Part shown: in pieces, positions 16,603 to 26,172 of the stretch
Layout of the letters: every line of letters starts with the position of its first letter
Numbering within the stretch: position 1 is the first letter of the stretch
NCBI GenBank assembly: GCA_024684175.1
Contig: JAIKXJ010000066.1
Coordinates: 1 to 37,004, forward strand
Source of the DNA: Erysipelotrichaceae bacterium
GTDB taxonomy: Bacteria > Bacillota_I > Bacilli_A > Erysipelotrichales > Erysipelotrichaceae
Length of the DNA: 37,004 nt
Direction of reading: 5' to 3'
Notes under the pieces: model-generated
Told to the model about the DNA's origin: nothing
The model's database searches: none
The model's input: the letters and a program-made list of their open reading frames with translations, nothing else
Position numbers and translations under genes: made by a program

Positions 16603-18091
16603 ATTCGATGCTCCCTTCCAGATCGACGTTCAGGCCGTCTTCTTCCAGCAGTTTCAAAAGGGCACGTTCAAACTGATCATCTCTGCTGTTGCGGATCACC
16701 GTAAAGACACAGACGCCGTTCACCGTCGCCAGTGTCGAGGTCGCCCGGTTCGGTCTGCCCGGCGGCATGACGAAATACATCCGTTCGATCTCTTCCGCCA
16801 TCTCTTCCGGGACCGCGATCCTGCCCAGGTTCGACAGCGTCAGGCCGATGATGGAATTGCCCAGATAGCCGTAAACCGTCTGCATGACCGGGACCTTGAG
16901 AAACAGCGGTACAAAAGACAGGGAATTGATCAGTTTGCCGGTCGTCATCATCATCTGGTTCATCATCTTCTCGCTGCCTTTTTCTTTGATCTGAGCGTCG
17001 ATCTGTTCGACCAGCTCTTTTTTATCGCCGATCTGTGAGATCTCTTTTGACGCATTGAAATACATCGAATAATTGCGCAAAGTCATGGAACCGTTGAACT
17101 TCCGCATATTGACCGGGATCTGGATGTTGAAGATGCCTTCCTTCTTTTTTATGCATTCTTTTGCCGCCAGAAACAGCAGTGCCGTGATATACGCGGTCAA
17201 CGTACCGTTATAGGACTTGGCGACAGCGTTCAATGCCGCTGCGTCCATCTCGTAGTGGACGATCCTGTTGATATGTGCCCTGCTGAGTTTTCCATCGATC
17301 TGCAAAGACCTCTTGTCGACGAATGTCGAAAGAGACGCATCCCCTTTTGCGTTCTTGAATTCATTGACCAGTTCGCCTTCCTTCACTTCTTCATTGATAT
17401 CCAGAACACCTTGCGAAACAGGGATCGTTTTACCCTTCAGCCTCAGATACTCGCCTACCAGCGTCTTGAGGAAGGTCATGCCTCCGCTTCCGTCGGTCAG
17501 GACATGAAAGAACTCGACGGAGATCCTCTTCCTGTAATATAAGACACGGAAAGAACGGTAAGAACGAAGGATGATCGAGATCGGCTTACACGGAATGTCT
17601 TTTTCTTCTTCGATCAGAAAGACCGTATTGACGCCTTCCAGATAGTGCCAGAAGAAACCGTTTTTGATGACAGCGGAAAAACTCGGGAACCGCTTGATCG
17701 TAAAATCCAGAGCCAGCTGCAGTAAGACCGGTTCAACTTCTTCCTTGAGTTCGACAGAGAGGCGGAACATCGGCATCTGTCCGTACTTCATACCCAGCGG
17801 ATAGACGATCGCCGCATTGTCCAGAGAATAATTCCTGCGCTGCGCCTCGGAATAGAAACTGCCGAGATTTTTCACATCCAGCAGTTCGCAGATCTGCGAG
17901 ACGCTCTTGCCTTCTTCCATATAGTATTCGAATCCATCGATGAAATGCCTAGTGAGCAGTCTTTTGGATAAGATCGGCAGATCCGTGTTATCCGACAGCC
18001 TTTCAAAAAACGCATCGATCATCTCACGTTCGCTGTCCTTAAGTCCCCCTTTGAGCTTTTCCAGATGGAGATCTTTTTTGTTTCCTTGCAT
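16592..18091 (-). CDS. Condensation-like acyltransferase (alcohol acetyltransferase/PapA-type)
   Basis: A 499-residue protein of the chloramphenicol acetyltransferase/condensation superfamily. The catalytic HxxxDG motif is seen as FFHVLTDGSGGMTFLKTLV (about residues 196-214), with the second-half motif region RNYSMYFNASKE and GLTLSNLGRIAVPEEM in the C-terminal lobe, where a DFGWG-like bridge motif would be. Enzymes of this type transfer acyl groups from CoA or carrier proteins to alcohols or amines. No carrier protein is nearby. TTGAAC/TATAAT with a 17-nt spacer precedes the ATG by 6 nt. It forms an operon with the overlapping membrane protein gene. Substrate unknown. Confidence 0.78.
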   Translation of the reverse strand: MQGNKKDLHLEKLKGGLKDSEREMIDAFFERLSDNTDLPILSKRLLTRHFIDGFEYYMEEGKSVSQICELLDVKNLGSFYSEAQRRNYSLDNAAIVYPLGMKYGQMPMFRLSVELKEEVEPVLLQLALDFTIKRFPSFSAVIKNGFFWHYLEGVNTVFLIEEEKDIPCKPISIILRSYRSFRVLYYRKRISVEFFHVLTDGSGGMTFLKTLVGEYLRLKGKTIPVSQGVLDINEEVKEGELVNEFKNAKGDASLSTFVDKRSLQIDGKLSRAHINRIVHYEMDAAALNAVAKSYNGTLTAYITALLFLAAKECIKKKEGIFNIQIPVNMRKFNGSMTLRNYSMYFNASKEISQIGDKKELVEQIDAQIKEKGSEKMMNQMMMTTGKLINSLSFVPLFLKVPVMQTVYGYLGNSIIGLTLSNLGRIAVPEEMAEEIERMYFVMPPGRPNRATSTLATVNGVCVFTVIRNSRDDQFERALLKLLEEDGLNVDLEGSIEYES

Positions 18092-18097
18092 AAACCA

Positions 18098-18126
18098 ATT
18101 ATAATTCCAATATCCTTTTCGTTCAA
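18098..18126 (-). promoter_or_regulatory. Acyltransferase operon promoter, predicted leaderless
   Basis: TTGAAC at 18126-18121, 17-nt spacer, TATAAT at 18103-18098, then 6 nt (TGGTTT) to the ATG at 18091. This is the best full promoter of the leaderless set and lacks any Shine-Dalgarno sequence. Confidence 0.7.
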
Positions 18127-18134
18127 AAAAGCAT

Positions 18135-18158
18135 AAAAAAAGGACAACCAGTTTGTCC
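18135..18158 (-). terminator. tRNA-Arg terminator
   Basis: On the minus strand GGACAA, loop ACTGG, TTGTCC, then TTTTTTT. Confidence 0.88.
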
Positions 18159-18165
18159 AGACAAG

Positions 18166-18240
18166 TGGCGGCCCCAACAGGAATCGAACCTGTAACTATC
18201 CCTTAGGAGGGGATTGTTTGATCCATTAGACTATGGGGCC
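18166..18240 (-). tRNA. tRNA-Arg (anticodon CCT)
   Basis: A 75-nt cloverleaf with acceptor GGCCCCA/TGGGGCC, anticodon stem ATCCC/GGGAT, loop CTCCTAA (anticodon CCT, reads AGG), T-loop TTCGATT and encoded CCA after discriminator G. It is a single-gene unit with its own -10 box and terminator. Confidence 0.96.
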
Positions 18241-18249
18241 ACAACTAAT

Positions 18250-18255
18250 ATTATA
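18250..18255 (-). promoter_or_regulatory. -10 box of tRNA-Arg
   Basis: TATAAT 9 nt before the mature 5' end of the tRNA, which predicts a 5' leader of only about 1-3 nt. No good -35 is visible. Confidence 0.55.
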
Positions 18256-18257
18256 CA

Positions 18258-18288
18258 CAAAACAAAAGAAAATAGGACTTCGTCCTAT
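18258..18288 (-). terminator. Terminator downstream of the ABC exporter
   Basis: On the minus strand ATAGGAC, loop GAA, GTCCTAT, then TTTCTTTTGTTTTG. It lies about 120 nt after the ABC exporter stop codon. Confidence 0.82.
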
Positions 18289-18354
18289 AATCTTTCAAGG
18301 ATTAAAAATGAAAAACTTTCTACACTGATACTATACAAGATTATTGTGAAAGTT

Positions 18355-18408
18355 TTGTGAAATATTTACACAATTTGAAAATATTTAATTTTTCTTGTAA
18401 ATATTTTC
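18355..18408. repeat. AT-rich array of three AAATATTT palindromes
   Basis: AAATATTT occurs at 18360, 18379 and 18399, i.e. 19 and 20 bp apart. The first is the core of TTGTGAAATATTTACACAA (18355-18373), an almost perfect palindrome with one extra A. The second and third form an 11-bp inverted repeat (18377-18387 with 18398-18408) that includes the stop codon of the ABC exporter. There is no T-run after the hairpin on the minus strand, so it does not look like a simple terminator. Confidence 0.5.
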
Positions 18409-20242
18409 ATTCTTTCCCGGTCTCCATGGCGATGACTTTGCGGAACTGCGTCTCATACAACTGTTTATAGACGCCGTTCATGGCGATCAGCTCTTCGTGA
18501 CCGCCCTGCTCCACGATCTTTCCGCCGGAAATGACCAGTATACTGTCGGCCTGCAGGATCGTTGACAGACGGTGGGCGATGACGATCGAAGTCCTGCCCT
18601 TCATCAGAACATCCAGAGCCGCCTGGATCGAGGACTCGGAGATCGAATCCAAAGCAGATGTCGCTTCATCCAGGATCAGGATCTTCGGATCCTTGAGTAT
18701 GACTCTGGCAATGGAAAGACGCTGTTTCTCACCGCCGGAAAGTTTCAGTCCGCGGTTGCCGACTTGCGTGTCGTAGCCATCCGGCTGGGAAACGATGAAA
18801 TCGTGGATATTGGCGATCTTACAGGCATTCTCGATCTCTGCCATCGTCGCATCTGCTTTGGCGAACATTAAATTCTCTTTGATCGTTCCGTTGAACATGT
18901 AAGCTTCCTGGGTGACCATGCCGATATTCGAGCGCAGATACTTCAGGTCGAAGTCTCTGACATCGAAACCGTTGATCTTCACCGAACCGGAGATGACATC
19001 ATAGAGTCTGGGCAGCAGATTGACGACCGTCGATTTTCCCGAACCCGAAGGACCGACGATCGCATACATCTTTCCGGAAGGCACGCTGAATGAAAGATCT
19101 TTGATCAGCGGAATGTCTTCCGAATAATAGAATTCCACATCCTTGTATTCGATGTCGCTTCTTTGGGAAAGATCCGGCTTGATCGTGACCTTGCCGTTCT
19201 TTACCGCCGGTTCCATATCCAGATAAGTGAAGATGCGGGTAAACAGCGCCATCGATCTGGTCAGATCGACAGAGACGTTCAGCAGGGATTCGACCGGCCG
19301 ATACAGGCGGTTGATCATATTGACGGTCGCGGTGATCGTACCGACGGTGATAGCGGTATCGTTCATGGCGATGATCAGATAGCCGCCGGCCAGATAGATC
19401 AGAAGCGGACCGAGATTCGTGAAGATGCCCATCACTACGCGGAACCAGCTTCCGGCTCTGGACTCTTTGACGGAAAGAGCGATCACTTCCTTGTTGATGT
19501 CATCAAACTTCTTGTCGATCGTCTCTTCCTGCGTGAACAGTTTGATCAGCAAGGAACCCGAGACGGAAAGTGACTCATTGATGACGTCATTGAGCTCATC
19601 GGTCTTCGCTCTTGATTCGCTCAGAAGCTGCCAGCGGTTCTTGCCGGCCGATTTGGTCGGCAGCACGAGCAGCGGGATGACCAGGATGCCGATGAGCGAA
19701 AGCTTGGCATCGATCCTGAACAAAGCAATGATCGTCGTGATGACCGTACAGACATTGGAGATGATGTTGGTCAGGATCGAAGAGATGACCGTCGCCACAC
19801 CGGAGATATCCGAATTCATGCGGGTGATGATGTCGCCCTGTTTCTCGGAAGTGAAGAAAGAATGCGGCATCCTTTGCAGGTGCGAGAACATCTCGTTCTT
19901 CATGTCGTAGACGATCCGCTGTGAGACCCAGGAATTGATATAGGACTCTAAGACACCGACGGCATTCGACACCGCCAGGGTGACGATCGCCAGCAGGATC
20001 AGCTGTACCAGCAAAGCCAGGTCCTTTCCCAGGATCGCTTCATCGATGATCCTTGCCGTGATCAAAGAAGGAAGCAGACCCAGTACTGAGGACAGGATGA
20101 TGATCGCGAAAACGATCAGCAGCTGAAAAGTATAGGGCAGCAGATATTTCAATATGCGGATGATCAGTTCTTTGGATAATTTCGGGGCATTCTTTTTTTC
20201 CTCTTCAGTGAGGAAACCCCGCGGTCCGAGTCCGGGCGGCAT
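18407..20242 (-). CDS. ABC exporter, fused membrane and ATPase domains
   Basis: A 611-residue half-transporter of the MsbA/LmrA/BmrA type. The N-terminal six-helix domain covers about residues 35-340, with the conserved FSHLQRMPHSFFTSEKQGDIITR and MNSDISGV region. The ATPase domain has Walker A GPSGSGKST, Q-loop VTQEAYMFNGTI, signature LSGGEKQRLSIAR, Walker B ILILDEATSALD and H-loop IAHRLS. Such proteins export lipids, drugs or peptides as homo- or heterodimers. I start at the ATG at 20242 (MPPGLGPRG) because AGGAGG at 20250-20255 stands 7 nt upstream; a longer reading runs back into the groEL terminator. No partner half-transporter is adjacent, so a homodimer is likely. Substrate unknown. 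Confidence 0.93.
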   Translation of the reverse strand: MPPGLGPRGFLTEEEKKNAPKLSKELIIRILKYLLPYTFQLLIVFAIIILSSVLGLLPSLITARIIDEAILGKDLALLVQLILLAIVTLAVSNAVGVLESYINSWVSQRIVYDMKNEMFSHLQRMPHSFFTSEKQGDIITRMNSDISGVATVISSILTNIISNVCTVITTIIALFRIDAKLSLIGILVIPLLVLPTKSAGKNRWQLLSESRAKTDELNDVINESLSVSGSLLIKLFTQEETIDKKFDDINKEVIALSVKESRAGSWFRVVMGIFTNLGPLLIYLAGGYLIIAMNDTAITVGTITATVNMINRLYRPVESLLNVSVDLTRSMALFTRIFTYLDMEPAVKNGKVTIKPDLSQRSDIEYKDVEFYYSEDIPLIKDLSFSVPSGKMYAIVGPSGSGKSTVVNLLPRLYDVISGSVKINGFDVRDFDLKYLRSNIGMVTQEAYMFNGTIKENLMFAKADATMAEIENACKIANIHDFIVSQPDGYDTQVGNRGLKLSGGEKQRLSIARVILKDPKILILDEATSALDSISESSIQAALDVLMKGRTSIVIAHRLSTILQADSILVISGGKIVEQGGHEELIAMNGVYKQLYETQFRKVIAMETGKE

Positions 20243-20275
20243 GACGATACCTCCTATTTTTTTACAAGTATAACA

Positions 20276-20332
20276 TAAAAACTCCCGAAGGAACTTCTTG
20301 CAGGCTTGCGCCTGTTTCGCTGCTTCGGGAGT
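20276..20332 (-). terminator. groEL terminator with nested stem
   Basis: ACTCCCGAAG (20281-20290) pairs with CTTCGGGAGT-type sequence at 20323-20332, enclosing a second stem CAGGC/GCCTG at 20301-20314. A T-run follows on the minus strand, where the ABC exporter leader begins. Confidence 0.8.
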
Positions 20333-20351
20333 CATTATTATTTATTCGGCT

Positions 20352-22266
<1,915 letters not shown>

Positions 22267-22291
22267 AGTAATTTTCCTCCTACCATAAACT

Positions 22292-22331
22292 ATTATACCC
22301 GTTTATAGCACTCAGTCAATAAGAGTGCTAA
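22292..22331 (-). promoter_or_regulatory. groESL promoter with CIRCE operator
   Basis: The plus strand shows ATAGCACTC (22305-22313), 9 nt, GAGTGCTAA (22323-22331): CIRCE with one deviation from TTAGCACTC in the first arm. On the minus strand TTGACT (22319-22314) falls in the CIRCE spacer and TATAAT (22297-22292) follows after 16 nt, so bound HrcA would cover the -35 region. No hrcA gene is in the window. Confidence 0.95.
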
Positions 22332-22355
22332 ATCTTTAGCATCACATTATCACTC

Positions 22356-22376
22356 AAAAAAGGCGGTCATCCGCCT
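22356..22376 (-). terminator. Terminator of the GtrA-glycosyltransferase-amidase operon
   Basis: On the minus strand AGGCGG, loop ATGA, CCGCCT, then TTTTTG. The amidase stop codon overlaps the stem. Confidence 0.88.
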
Positions 22377-23619
22377 AATTGCTGCCCAGGATCTTGATCA
22401 GCATGATCGTGGTATAAGTGTATGCTTCGACAGGGTAATCTTTCATGTCGATACTGTTGGAATCGACAAGGATATGACCGTCGACGATCTTCGATACGAT
22501 GACGGTATGGGACAGACCGCCGTTGCCGACGATGATGATGTCCCCGGGTTCCGCATAGTAGAGATTGACGTTGGCATCCGCCACCAGGCCTTTTCCTTCG
22601 TTCCATTTGGCATAATTATAGAAATAATTGACATTGACCCAGGACCGGGTGCGGCCGTACGGTGTCTCTTCCTCGTTGATCTCCGGTTCGTAGTTCGGAT
22701 CCTCCACATAACACTTCCACTGTTCCTCGCCATAGTGATCCAAAGCAATGCCGCCTTCCAGCATACATTGCGAAGCGTAGTTCTGACAGTTTCCGCCTTC
22801 ATCGGTGAAGTTATACCAGAGAGGATTTCTGTCGTGGTGATACTTGTCCGCATAGGCTGCCGCCTTATTGCGGTCATAAGCTTTGGCGAACGTCTTGTTT
22901 GAAACATAAGACTTATTCTGCGATTTAGGCAAAAGGACTTCCTTATTGTAAGCAAACATGTCCTTGAGCTGTCCGGAATAATACGCATAGGTGTTTTCAA
23001 CGTTTTCTATGTTGTCGGCTTCGTCATAAAAAGACATATAGTAGCCCTGCACTTTGTTGAGATCGGCGATCTTGTAACCCTGATCCGTCTTGACGATCGT
23101 GAAATAGTTTTCGATCTCATAGGTCTTGGACTCGATGCCGTTCAAAAATGAGAAGCACATCGTATCATCTTCCAGCAGGTCGACGTAATACTTGCCGTTT
23201 TCCGTGCGGTAATCGGTGATCTTGAGATCATAATGGGCTTTTTTCATCGTGAAATCGAAGTCATGATCCTTGTGAGCTTCCACGACCAGTGTGATCGCCC
23301 GATCGGAGACCTTCTCCATCAGCGGGTCCGAGAACAGATCGGAAAGATCGGCGGCCTCAAGCGTATACAAGGAGCGGTAATACGCATCCATGTAAGCTAT
23401 GATCGGTCTCATGACCTCCTGCGGGACCGAGAACTCATCTTCGACTTTGCCCTTGAATGTGTCGGGAACGACACCGTTCTCTTCCTCTTCGATCACTTCC
23501 TCATTCGGCAGGATCTCCTCTTCCTTCGGTTTTTTGTCCACGTTCAAAGCGCCTAACAGTGTCAGGCATAACATCGATACAAGGATCATCAGCATCAGGA
23601 TGCGGCTATTTATTTTCAT
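22375..23619 (-). CDS. Membrane-anchored protein with C-terminal Amidase_6-type domain
   Basis: A 414-residue exported protein. Residues about 5-26 form a hydrophobic signal anchor (ILMLMILVSMLCLTLLGAL). A spacer rich in E and an all-alpha/beta region of unknown type follow to about 260. The C-terminal part resembles the Amidase_6 domain: YDRNKAAAYADKYHHDRNP, GGNCQNYASQCML with the presumed catalytic cysteine, and GGLSHTVIVSKI with the histidine. Such domains are thought to cleave peptide bonds, often in the cell wall. I start at the ATG at 23619, preceded by AAAGGACAGGA. It follows the glycosyltransferase gene by 25 nt in one operon, which suggests a cell-surface role. Target unknown. Confidence 0.82.
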   Translation of the reverse strand: MKINSRILMLMILVSMLCLTLLGALNVDKKPKEEEILPNEEVIEEEENGVVPDTFKGKVEDEFSVPQEVMRPIIAYMDAYYRSLYTLEAADLSDLFSDPLMEKVSDRAITLVVEAHKDHDFDFTMKKAHYDLKITDYRTENGKYYVDLLEDDTMCFSFLNGIESKTYEIENYFTIVKTDQGYKIADLNKVQGYYMSFYDEADNIENVENTYAYYSGQLKDMFAYNKEVLLPKSQNKSYVSNKTFAKAYDRNKAAAYADKYHHDRNPLWYNFTDEGGNCQNYASQCMLEGGIALDHYGEEQWKCYVEDPNYEPEINEEETPYGRTRSWVNVNYFYNYAKWNEGKGLVADANVNLYYAEPGDIIIVGNGGLSHTVIVSKIVDGHILVDSNSIDMKDYPVEAYTYTTIMLIKILGSN

Positions 23620-23644
23620 AGGTCCTGTCCTTTCGGCATACAGT

Positions 23645-24952
23645 TCATTCTTTAATGATCGTCTTCTCCATATTCGCATAGATCTGTTTGCGGATCCTTG
23701 CGTAGGCGGCGATATCTTCGTTCGACAGTCCGTCATAGATCAAAGAACGATAATCCTCTTCCGCCTTGTCGAACTGATCATCAAGATCGGAAGAGATATA
23801 TTCATAGAAGACCTTGTCACTTTCGAAGATCTTCAGATCGGCAATACGTATACGGGAAGAAGCGACCAGCTTCGCCAGAGACAGTACGGCGGAAGCATTG
23901 GCGATATCGCATGCCGCAAGCAGTTCCTCCATCGAGCATTTCTCTTTCTTCTTATAGAGATAATACAGCAGTTTTGCATCATTGAGTTCCAGCGAATTCA
24001 TCTGCGCCACGCTGTTGAGGAATTTCTCAAAGACCATGCCCGACAGACGCTCGAACTGCAGTTCATAAGCGACGCGGCGCGTCTCGAGCAGCGGATCCCT
24101 TTGTTCTTGCGAAAGTTTCTTCACATCATCCAGGATCGGGACCGTCAGTGCATCCGTGCCGACCGAGACCAGAAAACTGTAGATGATCGGCTTTCTTTTT
24201 TCGTATTCTTCTTCATCGAAGATCTGCCGGTAGAAGTCATCGTAATAGCCGATGACGCTCGATTTCATCTTGATAAGATTGGGAAGATTGAGATTCTGTC
24301 CGACCAGAGATCCCTGCGTCAGCACATAGTAATAGACCGGTGTCTTCAATACCGAAACTCTGCGGACATGGATCAGATACTGCAGGTTGAAGATGGCATC
24401 TTCCGAAAAAGAGATATTTTCATTCATGCGTAAGTCATGATCCGAGATGATCTCTTTCTTATAGAGCTTGTTCCACAAGACTCCGTAATAAAAATCCGCC
24501 GGAGTCAGCAGCATCTTGTCGGCATACTCGCGGATCGGGATGACGCCGCTTTTACGGATCGAACCCTTTTTGGACATCTTGTCATCCACGACCCGATAAA
24601 AGTCACCGATGACCATATCACAGTCTTCTTCTTCCATCGCCCGGACCATCATCCTGGTCGAATCGAAAGGCAGAAAATCGTCGACATCGACAAACTGTAT
24701 GTATTTTCCCGACGCCATCGAAAGCGCCAGGTTTCGGGTGGAAGAGACTCCGCCGTTCTCCTTATGGACCGGGATGACCCTGGGATCCTTTTTTGCATAT
24801 TCGCAGATGATCCGATAGGAATCGTCGCGGCTGCCGTCATCGACCAGGATCACTTCGATCTCTTTATGATCCTGCACCAAAAGAGAATCGACACATCTGG
24901 GCAGGCTGCCCGCACCGTTATAAACAGGAACGATGATGGATACTTTGGACAT
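23645..24952 (-). CDS. GT2 glycosyltransferase with MarR-like C-terminal region
   Basis: A 435-residue protein. Residues 1-225 are a GT-A family 2 transferase: VSIIVPVYNGAGSLPRCVDS, EVILVDDGSRD, the DxD motif D89-V-D91 (QFVDVDDF), and SEDAIFNLQYL with the acceptor-side ED. Residues about 295-432 look like a MarR-type winged helix: an N-terminal helix, LNDAKLLYYLYKKKEKCSMEE, a helix-turn-helix-like stretch to about 365, a short wing, and a final pair of helices with LIYDGLSNEDIAAYARIRKQ. The reading frame is continuous. Start at 24952 follows AGGAGG and lies 2 nt after the GtrA-like stop. The sugar donor and acceptor are unknown; the GT assignment is firm and the MarR-like part is tentative. 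Confidence 0.85.
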   Translation of the reverse strand: MSKVSIIVPVYNGAGSLPRCVDSLLVQDHKEIEVILVDDGSRDDSYRIICEYAKKDPRVIPVHKENGGVSSTRNLALSMASGKYIQFVDVDDFLPFDSTRMMVRAMEEEDCDMVIGDFYRVVDDKMSKKGSIRKSGVIPIREYADKMLLTPADFYYGVLWNKLYKKEIISDHDLRMNENISFSEDAIFNLQYLIHVRRVSVLKTPVYYYVLTQGSLVGQNLNLPNLIKMKSSVIGYYDDFYRQIFDEEEYEKRKPIIYSFLVSVGTDALTVPILDDVKKLSQEQRDPLLETRRVAYELQFERLSGMVFEKFLNSVAQMNSLELNDAKLLYYLYKKKEKCSMEELLAACDIANASAVLSLAKLVASSRIRIADLKIFESDKVFYEYISSDLDDQFDKAEEDYRSLIYDGLSNEDIAAYARIRKQIYANMEKTIIKE

Positions 24953-24954
24953 GA

Positions 24955-25491
24955 TCAATCCTCCTTGAACAAAACGAACTTTTCAAGCGGAAACAAGACA
25001 AGGAACTGGATCAGACCGCAGATCGAGACCGCGATCGTCCTGGCCAGAAGGGCCAGGCTCGTTTCCGCCAGCCAGGCGACGATCTTGCCCTGCAGCCAGG
25101 TCGAAAACAAGATCAGAGAAAACATGACGGTCAGGTAGATGGCCATGCTGCGGGAAGAATTCCTTCCTTTGAATGTGAACTTCATGTTCATGAAATAACC
25201 GTAGAGATTTGCCAGAAAATTCGAAAGGAAAAACGGCAGCACATAACCCCAGGTCACGACACCGTCCACGACATAACGGCTCTCCCCGTTAAACAGCGTC
25301 TTGGGATCGAAAAGCGGCTGCAGCAAGGAAGGCAGCTTTGCCTTCAGTCCGTCAAAGACGAACGGAAAAAGATTCGCCAAAAGCAGCTGTATCAGTGAAG
25401 TCGAAAAAGAAATCAGATTGAACTTCAGAAACTGCCACAATCCGTTCTTTTCGTATTTCTTGTCCAGTCGTTTGATAAAACTCAGATCCAT
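24955..25491 (-). CDS. GtrA-like membrane protein
   Basis: A 178-residue protein with four hydrophobic segments, resembling the GtrA/DPMS family of polyprenyl-linked sugar flippase-like proteins. Family-like sequence includes FLKFNLISFSTSLIQLLLAN at the first helix and FLANLYGYFMNMKFTFKG between helices two and three. It is the first gene of an operon with the glycosyltransferase and amidase, a common pairing of GtrA with GT2 enzymes. I start at 25491 (MDLSFIKRL), 7 nt after a TATAAT; an ATG at 25500 overlaps the -10 box and a TTG at 25518 lies upstream of it. Confidence 0.8.
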   Translation of the reverse strand: MDLSFIKRLDKKYEKNGLWQFLKFNLISFSTSLIQLLLANLFPFVFDGLKAKLPSLLQPLFDPKTLFNGESRYVVDGVVTWGYVLPFFLSNFLANLYGYFMNMKFTFKGRNSSRSMAIYLTVMFSLILFSTWLQGKIVAWLAETSLALLARTIAVSICGLIQFLVLFPLEKFVLFKED

Positions 25492-25498
25492 CTTTTCC

Positions 25499-25504
25499 AT
25501 TATA
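25499..25504 (-). promoter_or_regulatory. -10 box of the GtrA-GT-amidase operon, predicted leaderless
   Basis: A perfect TATAAT 7 nt (GGAAAAG) before the ATG at 25491. No clear -35. The box lies downstream of the HAD gene terminator. Confidence 0.5.
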
Positions 25505-25518
25505 AGCCATTTGTCCAA

Positions 25519-25545
25519 TCAAAACAGGAGGAATCTCCCCCTGTT
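25519..25545 (-). terminator. Terminator of pepF-HAD operon
   Basis: On the minus strand AACAGGGGGA, loop GAT, TCCTCCTGTT, then TTGATT. A 10-bp stem with one G-T pair but a weak T-run. Confidence 0.65.
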
Positions 25546-26150
25546 CAGTTTTCGATATACTCCTTCAGTTTTGCAGAATCGCCTTCAAAAAGGAAAGTAT
25601 CAAAGCCCAAGGATGCGGCGGCATCGACATTGATCCTGCGGTCATCGATGAACAGACATTCTTCCGCCTTGAGATCATAGCGCTTCAAAAGGAGTTCATA
25701 GAATCTCTTGTCCGGCTTCATCAGATGTTCGAATGCCGATACGACCGTGCCGTCGAAGCACTTTGCGCAAGGCACCGTTTTCCAGTATTCCTTCTGCATG
25801 ACACTGGCATTGGACAGAAGATAGATCCCGTAAGCGCGGTCTTTCAGACCGAAGATCAGCTCGTTCATCCCCGGGATCTCGATCAGAGGACGCGGCCAGC
25901 CGGCGATCAAGTTCCGGATATGCGGCCGCAGATGTTCGGGAAACTCGGGCGTGACCTTTTCGATCATCTCTTCTTCTTTCAGATCGCCCATATCCATCTG
26001 CAGCCACATCTTTGACTGATAGATCTTTTCTTTGATCAGGTGGCGGTCCTCTTCATCAAAGATCTTTTCCCGGTCCATGAAGACTTCGGGATCGAAACCG
26101 ATGATGACCTTTCCCATATCGAATACGATATTTCGGATACCCTTTCTCAT
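25545..26150 (-). CDS. HAD-superfamily phosphatase, YihX-like
   Basis: A 201-residue HAD-IA protein. Motif I is NIVFDMGKVIIGFDP, where DMG replaces DxD, as is usual in the YihX-like group of sugar phosphatases. Motif II is LLSNAS, the motif III lysine is in MKPDKRFYELLL, and motif IV is CLFIDDRRINVDAA. I start at the ATG at 26150, 22 nt after the pepF stop; a longer reading would overlap pepF in another frame. Only a weak AGAGAAA precedes it. Co-transcribed with pepF. Substrate unknown. Confidence 0.85.
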   Translation of the reverse strand: MRKGIRNIVFDMGKVIIGFDPEVFMDREKIFDEEDRHLIKEKIYQSKMWLQMDMGDLKEEEMIEKVTPEFPEHLRPHIRNLIAGWPRPLIEIPGMNELIFGLKDRAYGIYLLSNASVMQKEYWKTVPCAKCFDGTVVSAFEHLMKPDKRFYELLLKRYDLKAEECLFIDDRRINVDAAASLGFDTFLFEGDSAKLKEYIEN

Positions 26151-26172
26151 AAATGAATGAAAGTGTTTCTCT

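Noticed and set aside
18355..18373. Bona fide Rex operator
   Set aside because: The spacing is off by one base, it lies downstream of a gene, and no rex gene or redox gene is adjacent.
20243..20335. N-terminal extension of the ABC exporter
   Set aside because: The extra 31 codons read through the groEL terminator, and AGGAGG points to the ATG at 20242.
23620..23736. N-terminal extension of the amidase protein
   Set aside because: It overlaps the glycosyltransferase gene in another frame; the ATG at 23619 is followed by a proper signal anchor and preceded by a ribosome binding site.
25545..26150. Inactive HAD because motif I is DMG
   Set aside because: The D-x-G form is normal in the YihX-like subgroup, so it does not by itself mean loss of activity.
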